From contig JADJYY010000042.1 in the NCBI GenBank assembly GCA_016719465.1, forward strand, positions 1 through 32,951: DNA of 32,951 bases, read 5' to 3'. Numbering within the stretch: position 1 is the first letter of the stretch; the number at the start of each line of letters is the position of its first letter. Shown in pieces: positions 32,941 through 32,951 of the stretch. The position numbers were made by a program, and so were the translations under genes. The notes beneath the pieces are model-generated. The model worked only from the letters and a program-made list of their open reading frames with translations, had not been told where the DNA came from and made no database searches. Source of the DNA: Hydrogenophilales bacterium. GTDB taxonomy: Bacteria > Pseudomonadota > Gammaproteobacteria > Burkholderiales > Thiobacillaceae.

Positions 32941-32951
32941 CCTAACCCGTA

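Overview
The window is GC-rich chromosomal DNA from a Gram-negative bacterium, most likely a betaproteobacterium (Rhodocyclales/Nitrosomonadales-like). This is inferred from the gene order mreB-mreC-mreD-mrdA-rodA-rlpA-dacC-dat-ybeD-lipB beside gatCAB, from the codon use and from an FNR-type box; no rRNA or marker alignment was possible. No tRNA, rRNA, CRISPR array, prophage or transposase gene was seen.

Left part (1-9460) is accessory and redox/metal related. It opens with a broken metallo-beta-lactamase-fold gene and a DUF318 (ArsP/YraQ-type) permease; together they carry about five frameshifts within 850 bases. A small protein with a cysteine tail and an ArsM arsenite methyltransferase follow. 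On the minus strand come a MerR regulator with a heavy-metal-associated-like protein and a TauE/SafE permease. Next is a tight plus-strand cluster: an FmdE-like protein, a Tat-exported [NiFe]-hydrogenase small subunit fused to a monohaem cytochrome c domain (no large subunit in the window), a secreted EF-hand protein, a periplasmic thioredoxin and a CcdA-type thiol-electron transporter. A TlpA-like thioredoxin behind a putative FNR/ANR box and a small CxxC protein with a Cys-rich tail finish this part. The cluster could couple a hydrogenase-like electron-transfer protein to its own thiol-reduction and haem-attachment machinery; it is the best candidate here for an undescribed system.

Middle part (9490-18360) holds a non-autonomous mobile element (MITE-like), acuI/yhdH and an AmpG-type permease, a PIN/Phd toxin-antitoxin pair, xthA diverging from pyrE, a DUF4124 coiled-coil protein, and gatC-gatA-gatB on the minus strand.

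Right part (18360-32951) is the conserved cell-shape and envelope block mreBCD-mrdA-rodA-rlpA-dacC, a second copy of the MITE, then dat-ybeD-rhomboid-lipB, an HDOD/degenerate-receiver/GGDEF protein and a convergent methyltransferase. The two MITE copies are about 215 bp, share terminal inverted repeats and have 7-8 bp target duplications. Both lie in terminator-like or hairpin DNA between genes. Several intergenic hairpins, notably between mreB and mreC, could affect expression.
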